Shown here: positions 34,776-44,558 of the stretch, one piece after another
How positions within the stretch are numbered: the stretch's first letter is position 1
How the letters are laid out: every line of letters starts with the position of its first letter
DNA from: Neoarius graeffei
Lineage: Eukaryota > Chordata > Actinopteri > Siluriformes > Ariidae
Direction: 5' to 3'
DNA length: 64,000 nt
Assembly (NCBI RefSeq): GCF_027579695.1
Contig: NC_083596.1
Coordinates: 11,174,798 to 11,238,797, forward strand
The notes under the pieces: model-generated
The model's database searches: none
The model's input: the letters and a program-made list of their open reading frames with translations, nothing else
What the model was told of the DNA's origin: nothing
Position numbers and translations under genes: made by a program

Positions 34776-35439
34776 TGAGACTTTTACATTCAATATCGAG
34801 TCAAAACATTACAAACACATTTTAGGGTTCCAAACATTCGTATTTTTTCCAGCACAAAATTAAATGTTACAGGAAAAAAAAAAATGTATCTGAGCAGAAT
34901 ATTACATAAAGTAGAAAACATAATGAAGGCTGCTGGGTTTTGGTGCAAAAAGACGACGCAAGTGTGACAGTCAAAGTGTCCAGAAGAACTGTAGCTGGTT
35001 CTGGAAGATACTCAGTAAAACCTACAGCTCACTTCCTTATAAAACTGCACTCGTTGTACCCGAGACTACTTTTTTTTTTTTTAAAGCAAAATTTCATCTC
35101 ACACCAAATACTGACTTTCATTTATTATGGTTTACTAATTACTGTTTATAATGTTTTTTTTTTAATGTTGAAACACTTCATTTCATTATTAAGCCATTTT
35201 TGGTCTCGAGCATTTCTTTATCAGTGCCTAAGACTTTTGTACAGTATTGTATACACACACACACTTTCCCATCTCTAGACCACCAGCACACCCACACCGG
35301 GCTTTTTTTTTTTTTTTTTCCAGCTTCCTCCAGCCAGACAAACGAGACAAGATTTATTTCCAGAAACTGAATTAAACCTTGTGTTTCCAGAGAAAGAGAA
35401 AGCGAAGTCTGATGGCCCAGTGTAGCCTCAAATTCCTGT

Positions 35440-35725
35440 TCTTGACTGACAGGAGTGGAACGATATGCTCTTCTGCTCGCCATGGTTGTAAAGAGTAGTT
35501 ATTTTTAATGTAACCATAGCCTTCCAGGAAGCTCGATCCAGTGTGGCCGTTCTCTGTCCTCTCTCATCAGCAAGGCGTGTCCGGCACCATCAAAGACACT
35601 GATCACATTTTGAAGCTTGATGTGAACATTAATAAATGACCGGGATCTGTATGGTTTTAGATATTGTGCTGCTGTTGCCACATGATTGGATAATTGCATG
35701 AACGAACATGTGTCATACAGCATCA
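35440..35725 (+). repeat. Interspersed fish repeat (TTATTAGGAACACC family), copy 3, partial
   Basis: 'gctcttctgctcgccatggt', 'gtgtggccgttctctgtcct' and 'gccacatgattggataattg' match the order in 8340-8960. Middle and terminal parts are deleted. Confidence 0.6.
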
Positions 35726-36180
35726 CATGAAAATTGGTGATATTTTGCTTTAAAAAAAAAAAAAGACTCCAAATTTATAGGATGAAGTTCTCCTTAACCA
35801 GGACAAGCTAGAAATTGTAGATAACCAACACAAATGCAGTATCTGTCTTGTATTCTATGTCCTGCTCATTTTCATCACGTTTTCCTAATAATATCAAAAG
35901 AGCACAAAAAGAGATGGTCTCTGTCTCAGAGCGGAGATCTGGAGCTTCCAACAGGCCTTTCCTGCTTTCCTTTTTGGCACCTCTTCATGTCTATCCAAAC
36001 TGTGTATCCAATCTTTTCCGTCCAACATTTTCATGGAATGGTTGAACGTTTTCCACCCGCAAATCATAAAATGTATAAGCAGGAACTGCAAAGTCCAACT
36101 TAAACTCCTGAAAGCAAACAGCATGTGAAGTAATCAGGCTATAAACCAGAATCTTACTGGAGAGGCAGAGTGTAGAAGAT
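35726..36180. other. Unassigned sequence
   Basis: A-run at 35751-35764. The overlapping frames at 35834-36124 show no domain. Confidence 0.5.
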
Positions 36181-36234
36181 CAGCCTCTTAAGCTACTCAA
36201 GGAAACTACTGGAAAAGAACAGCTAGAATAAAAA

Positions 36235-37110
36235 GAAGGGAAAGAAAGAACAAACAGCTCGAAAGAAAGAACAGCTCGAAAGAAAGAACAGCTAAAAAGA
36301 AAGAAAAAGCTTGACAGAAAGAACAGCTCGAAAGAAAGAGCTCGAGAGGAAAAAAGAAAGAACAGCGACAGAAAGAGAAAGAGAGAGAACGAACAGCTCA
36401 ACAGAGAGAGAGAGAACGAACAACTCGGAAGAAAGAGCTCAAGAGGAAAAAAGAAAGAACAGCTCGACAGAAAGAGAGAACAGCTCGACAGAGAGAGAGA
36501 GAGAGAACAACTCAGAAGAATGAAAAGGAGAACAGCTCGGAAGAAAGAGAAGTTTATTTGTATAGCGCTTTTAACAACAGACATCGTCACAAAGCAGCTT
36601 AACAGAATTTGAATGACTTAAAACATGAGCTAATTTTATCCCTAATCTATCCCCAATGAGCAAGCCTGTGGCGACGGTGGCAAGGAAAAACTCACTCAGA
36701 CGACATGAGGAAGAAACCTCGAGAGGAACCAGACTCAAAAGGGAACCCATCCTCATTTGGGCAACAACAGGCAACATGACTATAACATTAACAGTTTTAA
36801 CATGAAGACAGTTTCGTTGATGTTATAAACTTTTCAGTTGATGGAAACTTGAGTGCAAAACTGTTCATGACAACTGCAGTCCTAAAGTTAGCAAGTCAAC
36901 TGTAGTCCCCAGCCATAAAAGCATTACTGTAAGAGTCCAGAGCGTCCTCCAGGTGTGACTTTCAACTGTCCATATGGGGCCGTCCATATGGACAGTTGAA
37001 ACAGCTCAAAAGGAAAAAGAGAGAACAGCTCGAAAGAAAGAGAACAACTCAAAAGAAAAAAAAAAAGAGAGAACAGCTTGAAAAAACAGCTCGAAAGAAA
37101 GAATGAAAAG
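36235..37110. repeat. Purine-rich minisatellite (GAAAGAACAGCTC), split by an interspersed repeat
   Basis: Irregular units of 'gaaagaacagctcg' fill 36235-36548 and resume at 36997-37110. The intervening 36552-36990 holds a different repeat with a short inverted pair 'tttcaactgtccatatgg' / 'ccatatggacagttgaaa' near 36958-37000. The Leu/Ser/Phe-rich minus-strand frames are translations of the array. Confidence 0.85.
36552..36800 (+). repeat. Interspersed fish repeat ('tttgtatagcgcttttaaca')
   Basis: 'tttatttgtatagcgctttt', 'cgacggtggcaaggaaaaac' and 'gaggaaccagactcaaaagg' form a very common fish non-coding repeat. The 68-codon minus-strand frame here is its translation. Confidence 0.75.
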
Positions 37111-37114
37111 AACA

Positions 37115-37480
37115 ACAAACACATGGCCTCCATGCCCAGATTCCATACAAACTGCATATTGTTAAAGTTGCCACAATTTCCCAATCCCAGCTAAAAGCTT
37201 CAAAGTAGAGTAATCCTGGCAGAAAGCAAAGGAGAAGAAAAGGCCTAATTCTAGCCGAGTCTAGGGACAAGAAGCCGTCCTGTTGCGGTCAGGCTTTAAA
37301 AGAGAGACATGTTGTACCTGTCTAGGCGTGACAGACACCACAGAGAGGTAGAGAGAGGGAAGAGGTCATGGGAATTTATGGCTAACTGGGATTTAAAAAG
37401 GAGAGTCGTCTAAATCTGACAGTGTGAAACGAGATCCACTCTGTCGCGACACTTGATCTTGATTTGTATTCTGTCAAAGC
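37115..37480. other. Unassigned sequence
   Basis: No recognised feature. Confidence 0.5.
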
Positions 37481-37814
37481 CAATACAATACAATGGAGCA
37501 CTTGCATGTGATGTCACAGCTGATCCAGATTGTGACAGACGCCATCTTGTCGGTCAAACGCCATTTTCCGCCTTCTACTTCTGATTCTACCTTTTCTTCT
37601 GGAAAACCCTACTATATACAATTCTACTACAACGGCTGTGGCTACAAGCTCTCCCTACCTGTGCACGTTTTTTATCTTTTTTGTGTGTATTTTTGCGTGT
37701 TGTTCGTCTGTACCGGACTTCAATATCCACTACAACCGTATGGACTTACTGGACATTGGTTTCCAGCAGAAAATGATGGTTTGTAGCGATTTCCATCGCA
37801 TGCACAACATTCCG

Positions 37815-38033
37815 GACGAGATAGCGAGACCAGCGGGGTCTCCGTGGATTGTTATCGGAAGCAAAGCGAAGGAGGCGGCGTCGGGAGCGGAAGCAAAAGC
37901 GAGGCTGCAGAGCCGGCCTGTTGACTAAGCTCAGAAAACAGCCACTCAAATCTCCACTGCTAAGCCTCTACCTCTCCAACGCCAGATCCATGGTAAACAA
38001 GACGGACGATTTGGAATTACAGCTGGAATTACC
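37815..38033 (+). pseudogene. Non-LTR ORF2 N-terminal fragment
   Basis: 'IPDEIARPAGSPWIVIGSKA' in one frame is followed in the next by RRRRRERKQKRGCRAGLLTK and LYLSNARSMVNKTDDLELQL. This order (basic tract, then the start of the AP-endonuclease-like domain with (S/A)NARS...K.DDLEL) is characteristic of a fish LINE family. A frameshift near 37865 and early termination leave no endonuclease active site. Confidence 0.7.
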
Positions 38034-38110
38034 CTATTCTATTATCGGCTGGTCAGTGCTATACTCAATACTTAAGTGACTTACCCGTCCAATGAGGATT
38101 AGTTTCTTGT

Positions 38111-38398
38111 TTACAAGATGCCGCGGCCGACAAATCCTGAATTTCTGTAAAGATAACTGTCCAGAGATTTATAAGCACGCAGTGCTTCACCACTGAACAG
38201 CGAGGGAAAGTTAATGAGGTAATTATACACGTCTGGGTATTCCGCTGGCAGTTCAATATCCACTGACACGGTCGTGAAAACTACGTCCGGTAAGCCATAA
38301 GGGTCACCAATCTGTAGATCGTTTATTTTAGACACATATCTAGTTATCTGTTCATTAGAAAAATGAGCCGTGTAGTCCGTCGGTTGAAATTGATCCAT
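38111..38398 (-). pseudogene. YqaJ/SWIM-associated transposon protein, N-terminal fragment
   Basis: Minus-strand frame from MDQFQPTDYTAHFSNEQITR through INDLQIGDPYGLPDVVF to PDVYNYLINFPSLFSGEALR and YKSLDSYLY. The DPY.LPD and YPD.YNYLI..PS.(F/Y)...L.AYKSL blocks recur in fish transposon-derived proteins that carry a SWIM finger and a YqaJ exonuclease domain. Only the N-terminal region is here, read to a stop at 38111. Confidence 0.55.
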
Positions 38399-38567
38399 TT
38401 TGTACACGAGTGCAATAGTATTCAGCTGTTTTTTACCGACAAGATGGCGGCTGTGTACTTTCCGGTCACATGACTGCAAGATCTCTATACAATACAATAC
38501 AAAACAAAGTGTGACACTGAAAGCAGGGAGGGACCATCAGAGTAAAAATGATGTGTTCATTTTATAC

Positions 38568-38655
38568 AGTACCAGTCAAAAGTTTGGACACATCTAATTC
38601 AATGGGGGTTTTTTTCTTCATTTTTGTCAATTAAGACATTTCATGTCAAAGTAAT

Positions 38656-38687
<32 letters not shown>

Positions 38688-38964
38688 TCGCCGCTCTTTA
38701 CTTAGTTGAGCGGTTCTTGACATATGGATTACTACAGTTGTGGTGTAGAATAGGGCCGTTTACTGTATTTTTATCATTTACTTCTTGATCTCAAAACACA
38801 TTAAGAAGGCAAGAAACTCGTCCACTAATTAACTTTTGACGAGGCATACCTGTTAATAGAAAAAGTTTTGATGTCTGCAGTATTGTTCTACAATGTAGAA
38901 AATAGTCAAACTACAGAAAATCCTACGAATTAGTAGGTGTCCCCAAACTTTTGACTCTGTACTG
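38568..38964. mobile_element. Tc1-type MITE (CAGTACCAGTCAAAAGTTTG ends)
   Basis: Left end CAGTACCAGTCAAAAGTTTG with 'gacaca'; right end 'ggtgtccccaaacttttgac' with 'tctgtactg'. TA precedes the left end. About 397 bp, no coding capacity, and includes a (GACA)n run at 38657-38687. Confidence 0.85.
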
Positions 38965-38969
38965 TCAGT

Positions 38970-39150
38970 CTATAAAAAGTACAGACATTTCATAATGATT
39001 ATTTATTTGCTTATTGTAACTGCATTTAGTTAGTTAGTTAATTGCATATACTAGTAAATTTGTACTGCACGTGCAGCCAATCAAAGGGCATGTAAATGTG
39101 TTAACTGTGTAAAACAGATTTTTTTTATTATTATTTATTTATACATTTTT
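38970..39150. other. AT-rich spacer
   Basis: Includes a short (TTAG)n run near 39029-39041. Nothing else recognised. Confidence 0.5.
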
Positions 39151-39153
39151 AAA

Positions 39154-39848
39154 AATCCTGTCAGAATTATTTCTGGTTAGCATATTTTGGCGAGCTGAAC
39201 AGTTTTAGGACCATTTATAATTTTTTTTTAAATCCTGTCAATTATTTCTGGTTAGCATATTTTAGCTAGCTGAACAATTTTAGGACTATTTATAAATTTT
39301 TTAAAATCCTGTCAGAATTATTTCTGGTTAGCATATTTTAGCTAGCTGAACAGTTTTAGGACTATTTATAAATTTTTAAAAATCCTGTCAGAATTATTTC
39401 TGGTTAGCATATTTTAGCTAGCCGAACAGTTTTAGGACTATTTATAAATTTTTTAAAATCCTGTCAGAATTATTTCTGGTTAGCATATTTTAGCTAGCCG
39501 AACAGTTTTAGGACTATTTATAAATTTTTAAAAATCCTGTCAGAATTATTTCTGGTTAGCATATTTTAGCTAGCCGAACAGTTTAGGACTATTTATAAAT
39601 TTTTAAAAATCCTGTCAGAATTATTTCTGGCTAGCTGAACAATTTTAGGACTATTTAAAATTTTTAAAAATCCTGTCAGAATTATTTCTGGTTAGCATAT
39701 TTTAGCTAGCTGAACAGTTTTAGGACTATTTATAAATTTTTTAAAATCCTGTCAGAATTATTTCTGGCTAGCTGAACAATTTTAGGAATATTTAAAAAAA
39801 AAATTTTAATTCTGTCAGAATTATTTCTGATTAGAATATTTGGCTAGC
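39154..39848. repeat. 76-bp minisatellite, about nine units
   Basis: The unit 'cctgtcagaattatttctgg' / 'ttagcatattttagctagct' / 'gaacagttttaggactattt' / 'ataaatttttaaaaat' repeats with few changes. Two units lack the same 16-bp segment ('ttagcatattttagct' region), giving about 60-bp units. The GCTAGCTGAAC/GCTAGCCGAAC alternation marks two subtypes. Regular spacing without unique spacers excludes CRISPR. Confidence 0.95.
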
Positions 39849-39849
39849 T

Positions 39850-40628
39850 AAGTAGTTTTAGCAGTAAAGAATGTAAACAACTATATCACTTACAAGTCTT
39901 GTCAAAAATGTGTCCGTTTAGCTTTTACGAGTTAGCTGGCTGGTGTTAGCAGTAGAGATAACACTGATAATATTTATTCAAATCCAATTCTGGATAATGT
40001 TTCATGAGTGAAAGTTATTTAACAACAAGCACAACAACATGGATGAAAACCAGCGTAATGAAGGGGTTGAGAAGAACCTCTGCTAACTGTAGAGCCCACG
40101 GTGAACGAAAAAAAAAAAAAAAAACGCAGCATAGCCAAACCTCAAGGTTTAGTGTTGTACTGAATCTTCAGAACCATGACTTTGCCTTAAACATAATCTA
40201 GATTAGTCGCTAACTAACCGGCTAACTTTTACCTGCAACAACCAACCTTGTTTTACACACCGACAAGTGGAAAACTAAAATGTGACACGCCTGGATTGAG
40301 TGATTTAGGATTAAATTCAAATTATTCTGAAGTGCACACAATGCGTGAACCGATAAAACATTTAGCTGTAGATTATTAGATCCTGTTTAAGAAAATAACT
40401 AGGAATCTGGATGTTCGATTGATTTGGCCCGGACACAAATGCAACAATTCACAGCACATGACTTCTCACTCGACTCCACACAGCAGGAGCTTTCGTTTCC
40501 GTTCAAGTCGCAATAAACTGAGCAGCGATCTTTATGAGCCTCCATGATAACTACTAATAAATTAATAAGAAGTTTTTTATCTCTGTTGACAACCACACCT
40601 TTACCATCATGGCTGCACCACCCTAATC
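39850..40628. other. Unassigned sequence beyond minisatellite
   Basis: Poly-A run near 40109-40124. Degenerate minisatellite-like 'ttagctggctggtgttagca' at the left. No gene found. Confidence 0.5.
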
Positions 40629-40632
40629 TTAA

Positions 40633-41208
40633 AGTGCATATCGCAGGTAAATTCAGGAACAAGATCAATGCAATTCTCCTATTTTATATTAAACTTTGGT
40701 CAAATATCTGTCACATTTTGCATTTTGTGCAATTTTTTTTTACCTTGCGCAATACCAGAAAAATTCAGTTGAAATCAAGCCATTTAAGGCGAATTGGTCC
40801 GCCTCTGGAAAAATTTGGCACTTGGATTTCCCGGGAAACACTGATTTTCGTGACTTTGCGTGCGGGACGCCTCATTCTGAATCCTACGTCAGCGCTGGTT
40901 TGTTTATGAGAAAACGACCTGGTGGTTTTCTGCAAATTTCTTCAACGTCATCACGTAATAATTAAAATGGTTAACAGATGTATCGTAGGATGTATCGTAG
41001 GTAGCAACACCAATCTTGATGGGATTAGTACTCATCGTTTCCCACATTGCGCTCAGATGACAATTCCATATATTTCAATGCAAAATCGCTAGCCGCTAAA
41101 CTTGGTCTACACAGGCTGTGCACTGAAACCGTGCAAGCTCGCGCAGCCTGCTGGCGCTTCTGCAGGGGACATAACGAATCTGGCTCCAGGCTCCCTTGGG
41201 ATTTTTCC
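40633..41208 (+). mobile_element. TTAA-flanked Kolobok-like element, family C copy 2, truncated
   Basis: Left TTAA at 40629-40632 and end AGTGCATATCGCAGG, then the same body as 29623-30257. The THAP start is damaged: 'gtatcgtaggatgtatcgta' shows a small duplication and the HRFPKD region is replaced. The copy stops at 'gggatttttccat' and passes abruptly into the right duplication block. The right TIR is missing. Confidence 0.8.
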
Positions 41209-41209
41209 A

Positions 41210-41396
41210 TCTAACTACAGCCCCAAAAAATACCATTGGCCATACTGAGCCTAGCTACATTGCTAACAGGAGTGACAGCGCGTCTGACTGCGTCTGACTG
41301 ACTGGGAGGTCGCGCAAAGCTCAGAGAGGTACGGAGCAGCTCGTCTCAATTCAGATAAGAGCATATTTCATTATGGAAATACAGTAGACTGTTCCT
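41210..41396. mobile_element. Fragment of family A foldback element
   Basis: Only the outer 187 bp of one arm remain, bounded by TTAA at 41397-41400. The missing part is where the duplication breakpoint falls. Confidence 0.85.
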
Positions 41397-41453
41397 TTAA
41401 AACATAAGGGTTCTAATAACTATACCTGCTTTTTGATCAGCTTTGTTAACCGC

Positions 41454-41854
41454 TGTCAGTAAGTGCAGGTTGATTTGGATGTAGGTGCTGGAAAAGTGTT
41501 TATTAAATAAGAAACAAACAGGCATATAGTCCAAAACGGGAGGCTGAATCAATAACGATAAACAGGCAAAAGGGTCGAGCGAAGCACAAACGGACGAAAC
41601 TGGGCAGGACAAGATCGGAAACCAAAACACAGAAACGAGAGCCGATAACCAGGAAGACGATACAATAACGATGGCACGGTAATGGTGATAAGCGATGCAA
41701 TACTTCACACCGTGTAGGTGTGTGCAGCGTCCTTTTATGCACGTGCTGATTGCGCTTAATCCACGACGGCAGGTGCCTGTTGTTAGAGGTGCATGCTGTT
41801 CAGACCGCGTGTGAGTGAAAGTCCGTTGCGCACCAATGCACGCGGGGTGTGACA
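41454..41854 (-). mobile_element. Solo LTR, right copy
   Basis: 401 bp, reverse orientation, same TG...CA ends and the same imperfect flanks (ACCGC, ACCAC) as the left copy. This shows the LTR was present before duplication. Confidence 0.8.
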
Positions 41855-42875
41855 ACCACTTTCCTTTCACTGAATTAGTAAATACATCATAATAAGTTTA
41901 TGGTCAGGACAAGTGAAAAATCTTGCTGCTTGTTTGACTGAACAAGTGGATTAAAAAGTTTAAAAGTAGACCTCCTTTCAGATTTTTCAAGTGTAGGTCA
42001 TAAAAAGAATTTTCCCTGACACCCAATTATTTTTGCTTAGTGGACCGAAAGCTACTGAATTCGAATCGCAGACTTCCAATTTTATTCGGGTTTTTTTTTT
42101 TTTTTTTTTAAATGGAACAGTTAATGAATTAATCTCCACGTGGCCCTAAATTCTCCGCTATTTTTTCCTGCTTCACCATGACCCAATTCAAGATACTACG
42201 TCATGCATGACGTGGTGGGCTTTGCCCGTTCACGCAAGGCATTGTGGGATACAAATTTGAAACAGGAGAGAAAAATGGAGGACGCGAGTGTGCGAATGAA
42301 ATGTGAAAGAGCGACTACGGTAACGGAAAGCGAGAAGAAAAGGCGTTATGTTATACACAAAGGAAATGAAACACAGGACCAAACTAATAAATTTCGGCGG
42401 TCAGCGAGCACGTCGGTGTGATCAGCTGTTCGTTTACCGACAGAATGATGGAACTGTCAGTGCACGCTCAAAGATGTAGACGGCAGTAATGCAACACTGT
42501 GGATGCCAGGTGCCATAAAACCCAAAAGAAGAAGGTAAACCTGCGCATGCGCACACACACGGACTTCCTCTGTCTGCTTGACTGCGCAAAGCGAGCGATT
42601 TTCATGCACATTATTTGCTTTAATCCCCTCAAATTAAATAACTTCCCAGCCACAGAACGGCCTGATCTTTTGAGATGTTATAGAAATAAACTTTTATCAC
42701 AGTGACCAGATTTCAGAGGGAACTAAATTTCACCGATTTTAGGAAATCGAAAGGCCGTCTCGCTTTAATGTCGAGCCCTGTATTAGGTTACGGGAAAACC
42801 TCTCTAGACGGCCAAACTCGCCGATGTCGGAGTTAGTATTTCTAGCAGTATTTTATTTATTTATTGATTGATTGA

Positions 42876-42942
42876 GTCAGCTGGGATAGGCTCCAGCTTG
42901 CCTGCGACCCTGTAGAACAGGATAAGTGGCTACAGATAATGG
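42876..42942 (+). repeat. 5'-truncated SINE tail, right copy
   Basis: Counterpart of 10867-10932, preceded by (ATTG)n. Confidence 0.85.
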
Positions 42943-43518
42943 ATGTGAAGGATAATGATTCAGACACCCAAACATGTAAATGTGACTCCTATATAAAAAC
43001 TAATGGCTGGGGTTTTTTTTATGCGTCAATTCGACGCAGTCATTTATTTTTGGGGGGCGTATTTCCATTTCTAATCCACGTCAAAACCCTGACTTCACGT
43101 TGTACTGCGTTTGGTTGTGTGGGACCAAGACAATTTAATTTGTTTTATCCAGTATGAGTCCTGTAATGGGGAAACTTCTCTGATGCCGGATTCGAAATAT
43201 AAAGTTTGGTGTTTTTCGTAAAACTGATTCAAGGGCGGGGCTCAGTTTGTGATGACACAAACTTTTAGCTCCGACATGGGTCGTGTTAGTGATTTTTAAC
43301 AAAAATAAATTTGACTCTAATTTGTTTTTGTGTCATAATACAATCAAGACTCAGTTTTTCCCCTAAAATATCTTGTTCGTCAGGCTAGTTTGCTAACATT
43401 AAGCTAGCTTGTCGGGTATTATGGATGGCAGGAGAGTATGGTGGGCGTTAAAATTGCATGTTTTTTGCAATTTTATTTTATTATTATTTTTATTTATTTT
43501 ATTAAGAGAAATAATGAA

Positions 43519-43892
43519 GGGCGGCACGGTGGTGTAGTGGTTAGCGCTGTCGCCTCACAGGAAGAAGGTCCGGGTTCGAGCCCCGTGGCCGGCGAGGGCC
43601 TTTCTGTGCGGAGTTTGCATGTTCTCCCCGTGTCCGCGTGGGTTTCCTCCGGGTGCTCCGGTTTCCCCCACAGTCCAAAGACATGCAGGTTAGGTTAACT
43701 GGTGACTCTAAATTGACCGTAGGTGTGAATGTGAGTGTGAATGGTTGTCCGTGTCTATGTGTCAGCCCTGTGATGACCTGGCGACTTGTCCAGGGTGTAC
43801 CCCGCCTTTCGCCCGTAGTCAGCTGGGATAGGCTCCAGCTTGCCTGCGACCCTGTAGAACAGGATAAAGCGGCTAGAGATAATGAGATGAGA
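43519..43892 (+). repeat. tRNA-derived SINE, copy 6
   Basis: Full-length SINE forming the TPRN-proximal edge of the right duplication copy. It is the partner of the SINE at 9922-10288. Confidence 0.95.
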
Positions 43893-43900
43893 AGATGTAA

Positions 43901-44556
43901 TATTCACAGTACCTCAGAAAAAAAAAAAAGTGCATCACAATGATCATATTATACCCTAAGATATTAGTTCTTGGAATTATGCAATATATGGATGCAAGAC
44001 ATTAAATCAATAGAGCATTTAATTTTAAAAAATAAATGAAAATACGCTTAATAGTTGCATCCTTTAGCAGGATGGCAGACCTCCAGGAATCCAGGAGATT
44101 GGACAACCTGATTTTAAAAAACATACCAGTAAAGAAAGGGGAGAAAAAAAAAAAAGGAGTAAACAAATTCCTCAGACTCAAGTCAAGATTTCCAAACTAA
44201 ATTCCAGGACTTAAGTAAACATCTGATTAGACTGACCGGACAATAACCTCATGTTCCAACCTGAGTAAGGCAGGAGTCCATAAAAATAACCTAAAAACGG
44301 TATATGACGACATGGTGAAGCACCAGTAGGTGTTACTACGTTTGGAAACGTATGTGGAATTGTGATCGAATTGAGATGGAGACCACACACAGTTACAGCA
44401 GGACCTCGTGTTCATCTACAACTAATAAAGTAAAATCACCGAGACTGGATTCGAGTGCATAATCTTTATGATTTACCTCTGACGTGACGTGACAAACATG
44501 CATGTGTTGCGTTAAAACCTCAATAAATTTACACAAGCTTTTTAAAGTCATATTTT
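43901..44556 (-). other. Start of TPRN intron 1 (no further exon seen)
   Basis: On the minus strand this follows the TPRN donor. It is AT-rich with A runs at 43919-43929 and 44145-44155. No stretch matching the next taperin exon (which should open with K-I-S-F-N) was found here or in the repeats beyond. The 62-codon minus-strand frame has no homology that I recognise. Confidence 0.55.
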
Positions 44557-44558
44557 AC

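Larger units (their letters stand above)
33842..35251 (+). mobile_element. Tc1-type non-autonomous element (ACAGTACTGTG ends), copy 1, with nested SINE
   Basis: Left end 'acagtactgtgtaaaattct' with 'taggcacc'; right end 'gtgcctaagacttttgtaca' with 'gtattgta'. These are the ends of a common fish Tc1/mariner-related family, and TA abuts them. A SINE (33925-34775) lies near the left end. The remainder carries 'gctgctgggttttggtgcaa', shared with 51295-51842 and 62940-63300. No transposase frame survives. Confidence 0.7.
37493..38494. mobile_element. Composite: ISL2EU-like DNA transposon ends around a LINE fragment
   Basis: 'gccatcttgtcggtcaaa' near the left (37542) is matched on the opposite strand near the right ('gccatcttgtcggtaaaa'). 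Outside these are partly matched 'acttgcatgtgatgtcac' and 'tcttgcagtcatgtgacc', and 'atacaatacaat' flanks both sides. Inside are a plus-strand LINE ORF2 start and a minus-strand fragment of a YqaJ-associated transposon protein. ISL2EU elements are known to encode YqaJ-type proteins; the assignment is by resemblance only. Confidence 0.45.
41210..43900 (-). repeat. Right copy of 2.7-kb inverted segmental duplication
   Basis: Reverse complement of 9905-12588 with small differences, including an A/T-run length change near 42090-42111. It starts inside one arm of the family A foldback element, directly abutting the truncated family C element. It ends just after a SINE at 43892. The proximal edge lies about 660 bp from the TPRN exon. 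Confidence 0.9.

Noticed and set aside
36180-36590. 136-codon Leu/Ser/Phe-rich frame that looks like a membrane protein
   Set aside because: It translates the GAAAGAACAGCTC minisatellite.
39154-39848. CRISPR-like array
   Set aside because: Direct repeats have no unique spacers, units are 60-76 bp and the DNA is eukaryotic; this is a minisatellite.
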